Shown one piece after another: positions 43,624 through 51,725 of a stretch of DNA of 64,000 nt. Numbering within the stretch: the first letter of the stretch is position 1; every line of letters begins with the position of its first letter. This stretch comes from Luteibacter rhizovicinus DSM 16549. Lineage in GTDB: Bacteria > Pseudomonadota > Gammaproteobacteria > Xanthomonadales > Rhodanobacteraceae. The translations under genes were made by a program, and so were the position numbers. Below the pieces are notes generated by a model that ran no database searches, was not told the origin of the DNA, and saw nothing but the letters and a program-made list of their open reading frames with translations. The DNA is taken from the NCBI RefSeq assembly GCF_001887595.1, contig NZ_CP017480.1, forward strand, positions 1,798,001 to 1,862,000, read 5' to 3'.

Positions 43624-44214
43624 TTATCGCTCGGTGGCGTGCATCAACATGGGCAGGACGATCGCTTCGATCCTGTCCGCCATCTCCTCGGCCGATACGC
43701 GATCGCGCATCGTCAGCCAGAGGCGGGCCGCGCCGAAGATGGCCCACGCCGCCGTGGTGAACACCAGTTCCGGGTCGACGCCTGGCACGACCTGATGCTG
43801 GCCGGATCCTTCGCGGAAGATGTCTTCCACCACCGCGATGATGGAATCTTCCAGCGGCATCTTGCCGAGCCCGCCCGGACATCCCGGTGACGCCGCCAGG
43901 TAGTCGCATACACCGAGCGCGATGGCCCGGAGTCCACCCTCGCAGCTGTTGAACGACAGTCCGCGCCGCTCGACCAGGTCGCGGAAGCGCGCTGCCGCCA
44001 TGGCCTGCAGCAGGCTGCTCTTGTCCGGATAGTGCAGATAGAACGTGGCGCGATTCAGCGTCGCCTCGTCGGCGATGTCCTGGACCGAGATCTCTTCGAA
44101 CGACTTCTGGGTCAGCAACCGGGCAAGCGCATCGATGAGCATGCGACGACTGCGCAGGATGCGCGGGTCGATCTTCTGCACGGCGGGCAGGCTGGCGGGC
44201 ACGGAAGGGGTCAT
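43624..44214 (-). CDS. TetR family regulator
   Basis: 196 residues. HTH with LIDALARLLTQKSFEEISVQ, DIADEATLNRATFYLHYPDK. The C-terminal domain is of the TetR_C_33-like kind with AAWAIFGAARLWLT. ATG 44214 is chosen; ATG 44235 is in frame with weak support. It is divergent from the azoreductase gene with repeated sites between them, so it likely represses azoreductase in response to quinones or azo compounds. Confidence 0.9.
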   Translation of the reverse strand: MTPSVPASLPAVQKIDPRILRSRRMLIDALARLLTQKSFEEISVQDIADEATLNRATFYLHYPDKSSLLQAMAAARFRDLVERRGLSFNSCEGGLRAIALGVCDYLAASPGCPGGLGKMPLEDSIIAVVEDIFREGSGQHQVVPGVDPELVFTTAAWAIFGAARLWLTMRDRVSAEEMADRIEAIVLPMLMHATER

Positions 44215-44257
44215 TGGGCTCAAGGATACCGGCATAGGCACCCGACGTCTAAGCGAC

Positions 44258-44311
44258 ACTTGTCTATTACATGCAGCAGACATATGCTGTGTAAACGTCA
44301 TTTGTCTATTA
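44258..44311. promoter_or_regulatory. Repeated and palindromic sites between TetR and azoR
   Basis: TTGTCTATTA occurs twice in the same direction, at 44260-44269 and 44302-44311, 42 bp apart (about four helical turns). Between them, CAGCA-GACATA-TGCTG (44274-44289) is a 5-6-5 palindrome. The second copy overlaps the azoR ribosome site TAGGAGCC. These are good operator candidates for the divergent TetR. Confidence 0.55.
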
Positions 44312-44322
44312 GGAGCCAAGCC

Positions 44323-44934
44323 ATGTCCACGCTACTGCACATCGATTCCAGCCCGATGCTCGAAAATTCCGTCACCCGGCAGCTGTCCGCGGCGTTCGTG
44401 GACCAGTGGGTCGCCGCCAACCCCGGCGGTCGCGTGCTGACGCGTGACCTCTACGCCACGCCGATTCCCCCCATCGATGCGTCGTGGGTCAATGCCGTGC
44501 GCACGCAGGCGGACCAGCGGTCGGATGCGCAAACCCAGACGCTGGCGCTCTCGGATGCGCTGATCGCCGAACTGGAAGAGGCCAACGAATACGTGTTCGC
44601 CGTGCCGATGCATAACTTCGGGGTGCCCGCGATCTTCAAGCTGTGGATCGACCAGGTGGTGCGCGCCCAGCGCACGTTCTCGTATGGCGACGGGACGACG
44701 CCAGCGGGCCTGCTCACGGGCAAGAAGGCGACCTTCATCGTCGGCACCGGTGGCCCCCAGAGGGACGAATACAACTTCGTCGGCCCCTATCTGCAGACCA
44801 TGTTCGGCTTTCTCGGGGTGACGGATGCCACCTTGCTCACCGTGAACGGAACCATGGCGCTCAACTTCGGCGCCGATCGGGAGGCGTTCATGGCGCCGCA
44901 CCTGGAGACGGCCGCGGTACTCGCGCGCGCATAA
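44323..44934 (+). CDS. azoR: FMN-dependent NADH-azoreductase
   Basis: 203 residues of the flavodoxin-like AzoR family. LLHIDSSPMLENSVTRQL binds the FMN phosphate, VFAVPMHNFGVPAIFKLWID and VGTGGPQRD contact the flavin. It reduces quinones and azo dyes with NADH in the cytosol. TAGGAGCCAAGCC precedes the ATG. The usual final Ile or Phe contacts are present, so the enzyme looks intact. Confidence 0.92.
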   Translation: MSTLLHIDSSPMLENSVTRQLSAAFVDQWVAANPGGRVLTRDLYATPIPPIDASWVNAVRTQADQRSDAQTQTLALSDALIAELEEANEYVFAVPMHNFGVPAIFKLWIDQVVRAQRTFSYGDGTTPAGLLTGKKATFIVGTGGPQRDEYNFVGPYLQTMFGFLGVTDATLLTVNGTMALNFGADREAFMAPHLETAAVLARA

Positions 44935-44960
44935 CGCTGGTTTGGAGCCTGGACTGCCCG

Positions 44961-45614
44961 CTACAGGGGCAGTTCCTCGCCGGCCTGTTCGCGGACGATG
45001 TACTCCGCGTACCAGTCCGGCCAGTTCTCGTCGTGTTTGCCGCCCGTGCGCTTCTCGTGCTCACCGTGTGCGGCACCCGCCCGCCGCAAGGCCGCTGCGA
45101 GGTCTTGCGACGAACGGAACGTCGTGGCGGCCTCTACCCGGCCGGGCGCACGCTGCGTGATTTCCTGGAACAACCAGCCATTGCCGTCCGGATCCTGGAA
45201 CGAGGCAAAGGAGCGATAACTGCTACGTGCCGGATCGACGCCGCCAATCCGTACCCGCCCGAAGAGATAGGGCTCGTCAGTCCCGGCATATACGCCAGCC
45301 GCATCGTGGAACACGTCGCTGATCGGTACGCCGCGATCGAGCAACTCCTGACGAGCCGCTTCGATATCGGAAACGATCAGGTAGAGGCCTTGCGCCGAAC
45401 CGGGAGCGGCGGCGGTGACGTTCTTGCCGAAAATCACGGAGCAGCCAGACCCCGGCGGCGTGAACTGGATGACGCGAAAGTAGCCGTCGTCGGAAGGGTA
45501 ATCGGCATCCAGTCGCCATCCCAGATCGCCGTAGAAGCGCTTGGCACGATCGACGTCGGCGACGGGAATGACGACGATCTCGAGTTTCATGTCCACACCA
45601 GCGTTAGCGTTCAT
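44961..45614 (-). CDS. VOC family protein (glyoxalase-like), with C-terminal extension
   Basis: 217 residues. One vicinal-oxygen-chelate module of about 150 residues (LEIVVIPVADVDRAKRFYGD, FQDPDGNGWLFQEI) carries the metal-ligand type His/Glu positions. The C-terminal part (about 150-217, TFRSSQDLAAALRRAGAAHG, ending near ENWPDWYAEYI) resembles the tail found in VOC proteins fused to a short helical domain. GGAGGTTGTC supports ATG 45614. Function may be a small-molecule dioxygenase or resistance protein. Confidence 0.85.
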   Translation of the reverse strand: MNANAGVDMKLEIVVIPVADVDRAKRFYGDLGWRLDADYPSDDGYFRVIQFTPPGSGCSVIFGKNVTAAAPGSAQGLYLIVSDIEAARQELLDRGVPISDVFHDAAGVYAGTDEPYLFGRVRIGGVDPARSSYRSFASFQDPDGNGWLFQEITQRAPGRVEAATTFRSSQDLAAALRRAGAAHGEHEKRTGGKHDENWPDWYAEYIVREQAGEELPL

Positions 45615-45693
45615 GACAACCTCCGCCACTCAATTGCCACATTCTCGTCGTTGTCCGACCCCGATTTATTGCAACGATGAGCGCCCGTTTCCC

Positions 45694-46686
45694 ATGAATG
45701 GCTTACCGATGTTGATGCAGACGCTTCGTGCCCTGGTCCTTTCACTTGCCGTCGGCTCAGCCTTCGCCGCGCCCGTCGATACGCGCTTGCAGGCATCCCT
45801 CGACCGCATCGCCAGCGAGGCGCGCCCGGGCACGCTCGGTATCGTCGTCATGGATCCTTCAACCGGAAAGTCGATCAAGGTGAACGACGGCCGCAGCTAC
45901 CTGATGATGAGCGCGTTCAAGGCGCCCATCGCCGCCGCGGTGCTGGCGCGCGTCGACAGCGGCGAACTGAAGCTCGATCAAAAAGTTCACCTGGTCCCGG
46001 CGGACATCGTCCCCGGCTCGGCCGTACCGTCGCTCGGCAAGCGGCTCGAGGCCGGTCCACTGGATGTGTCCGTTGAAGAAGTCCTTCGTGCCGCGGTGAC
46101 CCAGAGTGACAACACGGCCGTCGACGCACTGCTCCGGTTGCTTGGCGGCGGTCATGCAGCCACGGCGTTCCTCGAGAGCAAGGGCGTTCACGGCATGCGC
46201 ATCGACATGGGCGAGCGCGAGCTGAGCCTGATGTTGAACGGTCTCAAGCCTGGCGAGCAGCCTGTCGCCGGCGAGTCCGACGAAGCAGCCAACGCGCGCG
46301 AGAAGAAGGGCTTCCAGGCGGTGCTGGCCAGCAAGGTCGACTCGACGACCCTCGATGCTGCCGCGACCTTCCTCGACAAGCTCCAGTCCGGCGCGCTGGT
46401 GTCGTCATCGTCGACAAACATGTTGCTCGGCATGATGACGGCGCAGGTCATTCCCAACCGCGTTCGTGCGGGGCTGCCCGTTGGCTTCCAGCTGGCCGAC
46501 AAAACGGGTACCGCCGGAACCTACGACGACCGCCTGGGCGCGTGGAACGACATGGGTATCGTCACCGCACCGAATGGTCGTCGCATGGTCGTCGCCGTCT
46601 TCCTGAGCGATTCGCCTGCGAAACCGAAACAGGCCGACGCATGGTTCGCGGAAATCGGGAAGGCCGTGGCTGCGTCGATGCAGTGA
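45694..46686 (+). CDS. Class A serine beta-lactamase, Ser at position 170
   Basis: 330 residues. A signal peptide (ALVLSLAVGSAFA) leads to the periplasm. Catalytic motifs are S70-A-F-K73, S130-D-N, E166 in GERELS, and K234-T-G. The spacing from S130 puts the general base at 166, and residue 170 is Ser instead of the usual Asn. In the GES family the same position affects carbapenem hydrolysis. ATG 45694 is the first of three close in-frame starts (45709, 45715), with no ribosome site clearly favouring one. No ampR gene is adjacent. Confidence 0.92.
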   Translation: MNGLPMLMQTLRALVLSLAVGSAFAAPVDTRLQASLDRIASEARPGTLGIVVMDPSTGKSIKVNDGRSYLMMSAFKAPIAAAVLARVDSGELKLDQKVHLVPADIVPGSAVPSLGKRLEAGPLDVSVEEVLRAAVTQSDNTAVDALLRLLGGGHAATAFLESKGVHGMRIDMGERELSLMLNGLKPGEQPVAGESDEAANAREKKGFQAVLASKVDSTTLDAAATFLDKLQSGALVSSSSTNMLLGMMTAQVIPNRVRAGLPVGFQLADKTGTAGTYDDRLGAWNDMGIVTAPNGRRMVVAVFLSDSPAKPKQADAWFAEIGKAVAASMQ

Positions 46687-46709
46687 GACCCGATATAGTC
46701 GGGGCCTCA
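46684..46709 (+). terminator. Possible terminator hairpin after the beta-lactamase
   Basis: TGAG/CTCA and CCCGA/TCGGG form a nested stem around TATAG, with a one- or two-base bulge. No T tract follows, so it may be a Rho-independent-like hairpin or only an attenuator. Confidence 0.4.
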
Positions 46710-46728
46710 CGCATTCCGGGATAGGCCC

Positions 46729-47232
46729 ATGAAAACGTCGTTCGTCCTTCGTACGATCTTGCAGACATGCGTTCTCGCCGCGACGGTAGTCGCAAGTGGT
46801 GCCAGCGCCCAGAGTGCTCCCGCCAAGCCGCCCGCCATCGAAGCCTTCGGCAAGGGCGTACAGATCTACACCTGCAAGGCCGTCGCAGCGAATTACGCCT
46901 GGACGCTGAAAGCACCCGAGGCGACGTTGAGCGACGTCAAAGGCAACGTCATCGGCAAGCACTTCGCGGGGCCGAGCTGGCAGGCGAACGATGGCAGCAC
47001 GGTGGTCGGCGAAGCGTTGAACGCGTCGCCGTCACCGGACACCGGCGCCATTCCCTGGCTCGTCATTCATGCGAAGTCGACGACAGGCAGTGGCGTGCTG
47101 AGCAAGGTCGCGTATGTCGTGCGTACGCGCACGGAGGGCGGCGTGGCACCTGCGACGGGTTGCGATGCCAGTCACGCCGACGCGGAGGTTCGCGTGCCTT
47201 ATAGCGCGGTGTACCTTTTCTTTCCGGGTTAG
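46729..47232 (+). CDS. DUF3455 domain secreted protein
   Basis: 167 residues. A signal peptide (TCVLAATVVASGASAQ) precedes the DUF3455 module, seen as KGVQIYTCKAVAANYAWTLK, APEATLSDVKGNVIGKHFAG, PSWQANDGSTVVGEAL and a closing GGVAPATGCDASHADAEVRV. Two Cys could be paired. The family is uncharacterised; members are secreted or periplasmic and appear in stress regulons. Its stop overlaps the convergent MocR gene's stop. Confidence 0.9.
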   Translation: MKTSFVLRTILQTCVLAATVVASGASAQSAPAKPPAIEAFGKGVQIYTCKAVAANYAWTLKAPEATLSDVKGNVIGKHFAGPSWQANDGSTVVGEALNASPSPDTGAIPWLVIHAKSTTGSGVLSKVAYVVRTRTEGGVAPATGCDASHADAEVRVPYSAVYLFFPG

Positions 47233-48752
47233 GGACCGGCAACCGCCACATAGGCCTCGGCAAGCCGGACCCCGGCGCGTTTGAGGTTCGCCTCCGATAC
47301 GCCGGCGTAGCTCAGTACCAAGGTGACGTGATCCGGTGGTATCCGGTGAAAGCGTTCGGCGGAGCGGACGCGTACGCCGCGCTTCAGTGCCTCGGCCATC
47401 AGTGCGCCGGTGGCACTGCGCGGCAGCCGGGGCAAGTGGATGAATAGCGATCCGCCCGCCACCGATCCGGTGACTGTCATGGTGTCGCCGAGACGCTCGT
47501 GTAGCGCACCATGCAATAGGCGGTGACGAGGAGCCAGGCCATGCGCGATACGTCGCAGATCGCGCAGATACTGGCCGCTGCCGATGCACGCAGCGAGCAC
47601 GTGCTGTTGCATCGAGATGCTGCCACGATCGGCCAGCCACTTCACCGCCAGGAAGCGCTCACGCAGCGCGCGCGGCACCAGCATGTAACCGAGCTGCAAG
47701 GCGGGAAACATGGAGCGTGCAAAGCTGCTGACGTGGATCACCCGGCCGTGGCGATCCAGCGACCACAACGACGGCGAGGTGCGCACGCCGAAACGGTGCT
47801 CGCAATCGAAGTCGTCCTCCACCAGGCACGCATCGTTCGCGTAGGCCCACTGCAGAAGCGCCCTGCGTCGATCCTCGGTCATGACGACGCCGGTCGGGAA
47901 CTGGAAGGAGGGGGCCACGTTGACCAGCCGCACGCCATCCAGCGTCGCCGCGTGGCGATCGATGTCCATACCGTCAGGGCCGACCGTACACGGGACGATC
48001 CGCGTTCCCACCGCTTCATAGGTGTGGCGGACGCTCCAGTGGCAGGGTTCTTCCACGCCGACGATGTCACCTTCGTCGAGCAGGACGCGGGCGATGAGAT
48101 CGCGTGCCTGCTGCGCGCCGCTGACGATAAGAATGTCGTCCGGGTCGACCTCCATGGCGCGCTCGACGCTCAGATACCCGGCCACGGCCTTGCGCAGATC
48201 GATAGCGCCTTGCAGCTCGGGGAAGTCGGGCACGTGGCGACGGCGCAGCAACGCTGTCAGGTTCTGCACCCATGCCTTGAGGCTACGCGGGTCTGACGCT
48301 ACGCGAGGTTGCGCAAGATCGATCACGTTGTCCTCGGGCGCGGACGCTTCCAGCATCGGTGCGGCAGGCAGTTCGGCCCGCTGGGCCAGGCGAGACAAGC
48401 GCACCTCTCCCGGCGCCTCGCTCTGTTCCTCAGCGCGTGCCTCGCGTGCCGACACGGCGGCGGGTCGAGCACTCACGTACGTGCCGCTGCCCGAGCGCGA
48501 GTCAAGGTAGCCCTCGCTTTCCAACTGGTCGTAAGCCATCAGCACGACCGTGCGGGAAACGCCCAGGGCAACGGCCATCGAGCGGCTTCCGGGCAGGCGC
48601 GCGCCCACCTGGAAGCGCCCTGAATCGATATCCCGCCCGATCGACTCGGCGACCTGGACGTACATGGGATCGTCGGCTTTCCCCCGTTCCGGCATCCGGG
48701 GCTCACGCGACAGTTCGAAGTGGTCACATCGGAAAAGCTCGCGACCGGTCAT
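47229..48752 (-). CDS. MocR/PdxR-type GntR regulator with aminotransferase domain
   Basis: 507 residues. An N-terminal GntR HTH (YVQVAESIGRDIDSGRFQVG, LPGSRSMAVALGVSRTVVLM) is joined to a PLP-dependent fold-type I domain (about 120-507) with VSGAQQARDLIARVL, DDFDCEHRF and SSFARSMFPALQLGYMLVP. In that last segment the position expected for the PLP Lys reads Arg, so cofactor binding should be examined. ATG 48752 has AAGGGGGAG. It is divergent from the secreted hydrolase at 48821. Confidence 0.9.
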   Translation of the reverse strand: MTGRELFRCDHFELSREPRMPERGKADDPMYVQVAESIGRDIDSGRFQVGARLPGSRSMAVALGVSRTVVLMAYDQLESEGYLDSRSGSGTYVSARPAAVSAREARAEEQSEAPGEVRLSRLAQRAELPAAPMLEASAPEDNVIDLAQPRVASDPRSLKAWVQNLTALLRRRHVPDFPELQGAIDLRKAVAGYLSVERAMEVDPDDILIVSGAQQARDLIARVLLDEGDIVGVEEPCHWSVRHTYEAVGTRIVPCTVGPDGMDIDRHAATLDGVRLVNVAPSFQFPTGVVMTEDRRRALLQWAYANDACLVEDDFDCEHRFGVRTSPSLWSLDRHGRVIHVSSFARSMFPALQLGYMLVPRALRERFLAVKWLADRGSISMQQHVLAACIGSGQYLRDLRRIAHGLAPRHRLLHGALHERLGDTMTVTGSVAGGSLFIHLPRLPRSATGALMAEALKRGVRVRSAERFHRIPPDHVTLVLSYAGVSEANLKRAGVRLAEAYVAVAGP

Positions 48753-48820
48753 TTACGACTCCCCCTTGCCCTGAACATCATCGCGTCTACGCAGGCTGAA
48801 CTGACCAAGGATGCATCAAA

Positions 48821-50464
48821 ATGAAGCGCTTTTTGTTGACCGCGCCCAGGCTGTTGGCGCTGATCGGTTGCATGGCGTGTCCGGGACTGGCGAGCGCCCA
48901 TGGTATCGACGATCACAGCAGTGATCCGGCCTACGCCAGGTACTACCACCAGCAGGTCAACTGGGGCGGTTGCCCACCCTCGCTGTTCACCGATGGCAGC
49001 ACCATCCAGTGCGCCTTGATCACGGTACCCGTCGACTGGGCAGACCCCCGCCAGGGCGATATCACCATCGGAATTTCCAGGCCGCTCAACCCGCAGCCGT
49101 ATACCCGCCTGCTGTTGGTGAACGCCGGTGGCCCGGATAACTCCAGCGCTTCGCAGGCGGAGATGCTGGAGCAGTTGCAGCCCCAGGTCATGGTCGATCA
49201 CCTGGTGGTCGGCGTCGATCTGCGTGGCATTACCGACGGTACCGGTACCCAGGTGAGCTGTGACTACGCGTCGCGCACTGGTGCCGAGAATTTCATGGAC
49301 GGCGACAGCCGCAACCCGACCGCGGCCAGCTTGCGGGCGCAGCAGACCTGGTGGAACCGGTCGATGCGTACCTGCCTGCAGCAACATGCCGCCTTCCTGA
49401 AAGGTATCAGCACACCCAACCACGTTCGCGACCTGAACCTCGTGCGGGCCGTGTTGGGCTTTCGTCGTGCCGACCTGATGGGTATCTCGAGCGGGAGCAG
49501 CCTGATGGCGTATGCGGACCGCATGTTCCCCGACACCTTCGATCGCGTCGTGCTCGACAGCAACATGAACTGGGTGCACCTGGACTGGGAACGGCAATCG
49601 TTGAAGCGCATCGCGATGGACCAGCTGAACATCCAGCAGGCCTTCATCCCGTTCATCTCACGCCACGACGACCAGTTCCACATGGGTACGACGCCGCAGA
49701 ACGTGTTGACGACGTTCCAGCAGATTTACCAGGCGACCTCGCAGCACCGCATGGGCAGCGTCACGCCGGACCAGGCACTGGGTGCGTTGGACGGCACGGG
49801 CATGTGGGTGTTCTGGGATCTGCTGGTCTCGCCGTCGCTGGGCGCGATGTCACAGGCACTGGATGGCGATCCGGCGCACATCGCAGCCGCCGAGCAGATG
49901 GCGGCGGCCACCTATGCCGACCTGCGCGTGCTGCCCAGTTTCAACCCGATGCAGTTCGCCCTGCAGTGCAACGACTCCGGCTCCACCGATCCGCGCAGCA
50001 TCAACCAGAAGATCGCGGACGTACGTACCTATTGGGCCATCGGTGCATCCACCTTGATCGACAACTGCGAGAACTGGCCGTGGCAGCCTGTGCTCGATCG
50101 CGTGCTGGAAGCGCGCACGACGGTGCATGCCTTGATGTTGCAGGACGAATTCGACCCGTCCACGCCGTACTCGGAAGCGCTGAAGGATCGCCTGGATAGC
50201 GGTAATGCCTCGCGGATGGTGCTGGTCAACAACGCGACGACGCACGGCGTCATGTATGACGACAACGCCTGCACCCGCAGCACGGAGTTTGCTTATCTGA
50301 ACGCCGGTGTCATGCCGGTCAGGGATGTGGTCTGCCAGGCCCAGCCGATGCACTCGTTCGCCATGCAGGACACCGTGACGTATGAATACGGTTACCCGGC
50401 ATCGGGTGCGTGGTTGCCGCGACCGCCACCGGTCCAGCAGGTGAGCTGGTTGTTGGTTCCCTGA
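48821..50464 (+). CDS. Secreted TAP-like alpha/beta hydrolase
   Basis: 547 residues with an N-terminal signal peptide ending near GLASAHG. The tripartite layout of tripeptidyl-aminopeptidase-like hydrolases is visible: a long N-terminal segment, nucleophile GISSGSS, acid in DEFDPSTPYSEAL and His in NNATTHGVM. Several Cys around 60, 145-180 and 370 would form disulfides in the periplasm or outside. The divergent MocR protein is the nearest regulator. Substrate is likely a peptide or ester, unproven. Confidence 0.88.
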   Translation: MKRFLLTAPRLLALIGCMACPGLASAHGIDDHSSDPAYARYYHQQVNWGGCPPSLFTDGSTIQCALITVPVDWADPRQGDITIGISRPLNPQPYTRLLLVNAGGPDNSSASQAEMLEQLQPQVMVDHLVVGVDLRGITDGTGTQVSCDYASRTGAENFMDGDSRNPTAASLRAQQTWWNRSMRTCLQQHAAFLKGISTPNHVRDLNLVRAVLGFRRADLMGISSGSSLMAYADRMFPDTFDRVVLDSNMNWVHLDWERQSLKRIAMDQLNIQQAFIPFISRHDDQFHMGTTPQNVLTTFQQIYQATSQHRMGSVTPDQALGALDGTGMWVFWDLLVSPSLGAMSQALDGDPAHIAAAEQMAAATYADLRVLPSFNPMQFALQCNDSGSTDPRSINQKIADVRTYWAIGASTLIDNCENWPWQPVLDRVLEARTTVHALMLQDEFDPSTPYSEALKDRLDSGNASRMVLVNNATTHGVMYDDNACTRSTEFAYLNAGVMPVRDVVCQAQPMHSFAMQDTVTYEYGYPASGAWLPRPPPVQQVSWLLVP

Positions 50465-50467
50465 GCG

Positions 50468-51715
50468 TCAGACCGAACGGATCGCGACCACGGGGGGCAC
50501 TTTGGCTGCATAGGAAGCCGGCCCCCATACCGCCAGCTGGCCAAGCACCCACAGCACGAGGGCGCCGAGCAGCGGCACGTAGAACGGCATGAGCTGAAGT
50601 GGGTAGACCTTCATCAGCTCGACATTCGCAAGTACCGCGAGAGCGATGCCGAGGATCACACCCGCGCTGACGATCACGAAGTTCTCGGCGTGGAAGTAGC
50701 GCAGGATGTCACCGGCGGTAGCACCGAGAGAGCGGCGAATCCCGATCTGCATGCGCCGCTGGCTGACCCAGAAGCTGCTCAGTCCCACGATGCCGCCTGC
50801 TGTAGCCAGCAACAGCAATCCGCAGACGACACTCAACAACGTCGCGACGCTGCGGTCCGTCGCATAGGCGTGCTGGCGTGCCTCGGCAAGGGTAACGACA
50901 CCCTGCTTCGGGTCGACGATGCGCATGCCACCACGCGGTTCGAGCGACTTCAACGCGGCGGCGATCACGGGTGCCATGGCGGTCGATTGGGTACGCACCA
51001 GATAAACCACGCTCTCCGGATCGCTCGAGCGGGCCGGGATCAGCAGGCTGTCGTCGTCCAGGGTGTGTGTCGTGGTGAGAGGCGACTGGAGGCTGGCAAG
51101 GATGCCAATAATCGTCGTCGGCCCACCCGGGAGATAAACCGTCTTGCCGAGAGCCGAGCTGTCCGGAAAGAGCTTGCCTGCGAGGCTTCGCGTGATGATG
51201 ACGCCCGGGGCAGCCATCGCGCCATCAGGATGGATCGTGGTGATCTCATCGGGATGGAAATTACGCCCCTCTTCCAATACGACACCCAGGGTAGGGATGG
51301 CGTGGTCATCGGCGAGGTAGACGATGCCCAGCGGCGGGCGAGTGGTCTGATCCGCCTGGAGCTTCAGACCCGCCAGGCGGACGCCATAGTTCTCCAGTGG
51401 GTAGGCCTGGCTCGAGAACACGTCACGCACGCCCGAGACATGACGCAACGCGTCCAGGTCCGCGCGGATGTTGGCATCGATCTGTGTCGCGGTCAGCCCG
51501 CTCTTCCACCCGCTACGAATCGCGAAGAGGTGCGACTCATCCGTTCCGGACGGCCGGGAAATGTGGACGACGCGGGTCGCTACGATGAAGAATGCATTCG
51601 ACGCGACGGCCAGCGTCAGTGCCACCTGCAGCACGATGAGCACGGTGGAGACCTTATGCCGGGTCAGCGCCGAAAGAATCGGGCGCAGTTGCATGAGTGC
51701 GCGGGTCAGTGCCAT
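50468..51715 (-). CDS. MacB/FtsX-like ABC permease
   Basis: 415 residues, one N-terminal membrane segment, a periplasmic MacB_PCD domain of about 230 residues, and three C-terminal helices near 285-310, 340-365 and 380-405. VSTVLIVLQVALTLAVASNAF and QIGIRRSLGATAGDILRYFHAE are the hallmark segments. It follows the second permease gene by 10 nt. Neither gene encodes nor adjoins an ATPase, so the partner must be encoded elsewhere. Confidence 0.88.
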   Translation of the reverse strand: MALTRALMQLRPILSALTRHKVSTVLIVLQVALTLAVASNAFFIVATRVVHISRPSGTDESHLFAIRSGWKSGLTATQIDANIRADLDALRHVSGVRDVFSSQAYPLENYGVRLAGLKLQADQTTRPPLGIVYLADDHAIPTLGVVLEEGRNFHPDEITTIHPDGAMAAPGVIITRSLAGKLFPDSSALGKTVYLPGGPTTIIGILASLQSPLTTTHTLDDDSLLIPARSSDPESVVYLVRTQSTAMAPVIAAALKSLEPRGGMRIVDPKQGVVTLAEARQHAYATDRSVATLLSVVCGLLLLATAGGIVGLSSFWVSQRRMQIGIRRSLGATAGDILRYFHAENFVIVSAGVILGIALAVLANVELMKVYPLQLMPFYVPLLGALVLWVLGQLAVWGPASYAAKVPPVVAIRSV

Positions 51716-51725
51716 GTCAGCGTCC

